A stretch of 33,272 nucleotides of DNA from Colwellia sp. (GTDB lineage: Bacteria; Pseudomonadota; Gammaproteobacteria; Enterobacterales; Alteromonadaceae): NCBI RefSeq assembly GCF_013215345.1, contig NZ_JABSOV010000040.1, positions 1 through 33,272 of the forward strand, in the 5' to 3' direction. Positions within the stretch are counted from its first letter, which is position 1. The number at the start of each line of letters is the position of its first letter. Both the position numbers and the translations under genes were made by a program. Shown here in pieces: positions 31,793 to 33,272 of the stretch. Under the pieces are notes generated by a model. The model worked only from the letters and a program-made list of their open reading frames with translations. It made no database searches and was not told the DNA's origin.

Positions 31793-32962
31793 ATGACTAA
31801 TTCACAAAATACTGGTTCCAAAGGTACTGACACAACAGATATCAACTCGTCAAATATCAGCACACCTGACATCAACAAAGTTTTACCGATATTAGTCGAT
31901 GGCAATGACTTAAACCAAACACAAAGTCATGATTTTTTTCAGCAAGTATTGCAAGGTAATGTAGAGCCCACTTTTATGGCAAGTGTCTTAACGGCGCTGA
32001 AAATAAAAGGTGAAACACCTGAAGAAATAGCTGGAGCTGCAATCGCTATTCGCGCTGCTGCCACTTCATTTCCTAAGCGAGACAGTGAAGAAAGTAATGT
32101 CGCCGACTGCGTTGGCACTGGCGGCGATGGTGCTAATACTATTAACATTTCTACCACGGCGGCGATTTTAGCTGCGGCTTGCGGTTTAAAAATGGCTAAG
32201 CATGGTAACCGAAGTGTTTCCAGCATGTCTGGCTCTGCTGATTTACTCGAAGCATTTGGCGTAAATTTGGCCATGTCGCCTGAAACAGCAAATCATTGTT
32301 TAGCACAAACAAACCTATGTTTTTTGTACGCACCTGCCTATCACTCTGGTTTCAAGCATGCAGGCCCCGTGAGAAAATCTATGGGTATTCGCACTATATT
32401 TAATATCTTAGGACCGCTAGTCAATCCCGCTCATCCAAACATTATGTTACTTGGCGTTTATACCCCCGAGTTATTAATGCCCATGGCACAAGCGCTACAA
32501 CTTACCGGTGTGCAACGTGCTTTTGTTGTACATGGTAGTGGACTAGATGAAATTGCTTTGCATGGGAATACTCAAGTTATTGAAATTACCCAGGGTGAAT
32601 TGATTGAACGTACTTTTACGCCGCAAGACTTTGGTTTAAACAATTACGCCCTTGCAGAGATTGAAGGTGGTACTCCACAAGAAAATGCCGATATCATTAA
32701 AGCTATTTTATCGGGTCAAGGACAGGATGCCCACAATGCCGCGGTAATCATAAACTGTGCAGCTTTATTGTTTTTACATAATAAAGCTGACTCACTCAAG
32801 GAAGCTGCGCAACTTGCCGGTGAAGTACTTGCATCAGGTAAAGGCTTAGCAACCTTATCAAGCTTGGTTAAGTTGTCTAATCGTGAGCCTAATCAAGAAC
32901 CTAACAAAAAGTCGAATCAAGAAATATCATCCAACGCCACTGACCAAAAGGCTGAAAAATAG
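31793..32962 (+). CDS. trpD: Anthranilate phosphoribosyltransferase
   Basis: Transfers phosphoribose from PRPP to anthranilate. Visible: the PRPP loop GTGGDGANT (108-116), KHGNRSVSSMSGSADLLEAFG, HAGPVRKSMGIRTIFNILGPL-type core and HGSGLDEI. At 389 residues it is longer than the usual 340 or so. The excess is a polar N-terminal extension (about 1-26, Asn/Thr/Ser-rich) and a C-terminal tail (about 362-389) built from 12-bp repeats like those in lolC. The core enzyme looks intact. It lies 1 bp after trpG and 1 bp before trpC. Confidence 0.96.
   Translation: MTNSQNTGSKGTDTTDINSSNISTPDINKVLPILVDGNDLNQTQSHDFFQQVLQGNVEPTFMASVLTALKIKGETPEEIAGAAIAIRAAATSFPKRDSEESNVADCVGTGGDGANTINISTTAAILAAACGLKMAKHGNRSVSSMSGSADLLEAFGVNLAMSPETANHCLAQTNLCFLYAPAYHSGFKHAGPVRKSMGIRTIFNILGPLVNPAHPNIMLLGVYTPELLMPMAQALQLTGVQRAFVVHGSGLDEIALHGNTQVIEITQGELIERTFTPQDFGLNNYALAEIEGGTPQENADIIKAILSGQGQDAHNAAVIINCAALLFLHNKADSLKEAAQLAGEVLASGKGLATLSSLVKLSNREPNQEPNKKSNQEISSNATDQKAEK
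32876..32923 (+). repeat. Four 12-bp repeats at the 3' end of trpD
   Basis: TCTAATCGTGAG, CCTAATCAAGAA, CCTAACAAAAAG, TCGAATCAAGAA, in frame, coding for SNRE-PNQE-PNKK-SNQE. The unit CCTAATCAAGAA differs by one base from a unit in lolC (8182-8193, minus strand). Confidence 0.8.
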
Positions 32963-32963
32963 C

Positions 32964-33272
32964 ATGACTACTAGTATTAATATTTCAGCAGAGAAAAATA
33001 TCTTAGAACAAATCGTTGATGATAAACGTATTGAAATTTCGGCCCTAAAGATAAGTAAGCCTTTAGCCAGTTTTATTGATGAATTGGTGCCTACGACCAA
33101 AGATATGTACGCGGCATTAACAAGAACTGAGGATAAACCCCATGCGGGCTTTATCCTTGAGTGCAAAAAAGCCTCACCGTCTAAAGGACTTATCCGTCCA
33201 GACTTTGATGTAAAAGCCATTTGCCAAATTTATGATAAATATGCAGCAGCAATATCAGTATTAACCGATGAG
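32964..33272 (+). CDS. trpC: Indole-3-glycerol-phosphate synthase, N-terminal part (TrpC or TrpCF)
   Basis: 103 codons before the right edge. After a short polar start the protein shows ILEQIVDDKRIEI and ILECKKASPSKGLIRPDFD, the conserved opening of indole-3-glycerol-phosphate synthase with its catalytic lysine region (ECKKASPSKG). It forms the indole ring from the TrpF product. In gammaproteobacteria the gene is usually fused to trpF, but the window ends before this can be seen. The ATG follows the trpD stop after one base. Confidence 0.94.
   Translation, partial: MTTSINISAEKNILEQIVDDKRIEISALKISKPLASFIDELVPTTKDMYAALTRTEDKPHAGFILECKKASPSKGLIRPDFDVKAICQIYDKYAAAISVLTDE

Overview
The window is a stretch of core chromosome from an AT-rich marine gammaproteobacterium. 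The best fit is the Alteromonadales, near Colwellia or Thalassotalea. This is inferred from MotY (polar sodium-driven flagellum), NhaD, an iron superoxide dismutase, separate trpG and trpD genes, and E. coli-like protein sequences in an AT-rich background. I see no phage, insertion sequence, CRISPR array, rRNA or tRNA.

Layout, left to right. (1) 1-4350: the start of a secreted protein (possibly an M1 aminopeptidase), motY, rnt, then an oxidative-stress group: peroxiredoxin and grxD on the minus strand, with sodB diverging on the plus strand. (2) 4351-5064: a long gap without a protein gene. It holds a promoter-like sequence, folded elements and a strong plus-strand terminator, and so probably a small RNA. 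(3) 5065-8418: the lolCDE lipoprotein-release operon on the minus strand. (4) 8681-11974: a PilZ-like protein, a short chemotaxis transducer, a 57-residue membrane protein not recognised with certainty, ppiC and the beta-carbonic anhydrase can. (5) 12092-13147: hppD. (6) 13664-18488: the yeaG-yeaH-ycgB stress kinase operon. (7) 18529-21700: fadR diverging from nhaD, followed by dsbB. (8) 22049-29057: a minus-strand run of a DMT transporter, ycgN, an mltB-type transglycosylase, ycgL, rnd, rluB, yciO and rnm. (9) 29199-33272: the trp leader region and trpE-trpG-trpD-trpC, cut by the window edge.

Much of the order is conserved with E. coli (rnt..grxD..sodB; ycgB-fadR-nha-dsbB; ycgN-ycgL-rnd; rluB-yciO-rnm-trp), with local rearrangements: nhaD sits where E. 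coli has nhaB, minCDE is absent between ycgL and rnd, and yeaG-yeaH lies directly upstream of ycgB.

I found no large unknown gene system. The most unusual items are small: two Trp-rich leader peptides in tandem before trpE with a terminator only after the first; a candidate small RNA after sodB; a duplicated and diverged 3' end of rnt; a 12-bp repeat shared by lolC and trpD; and several well-formed palindromes in promoter regions (sodB, can, fadR/nhaD, trp).
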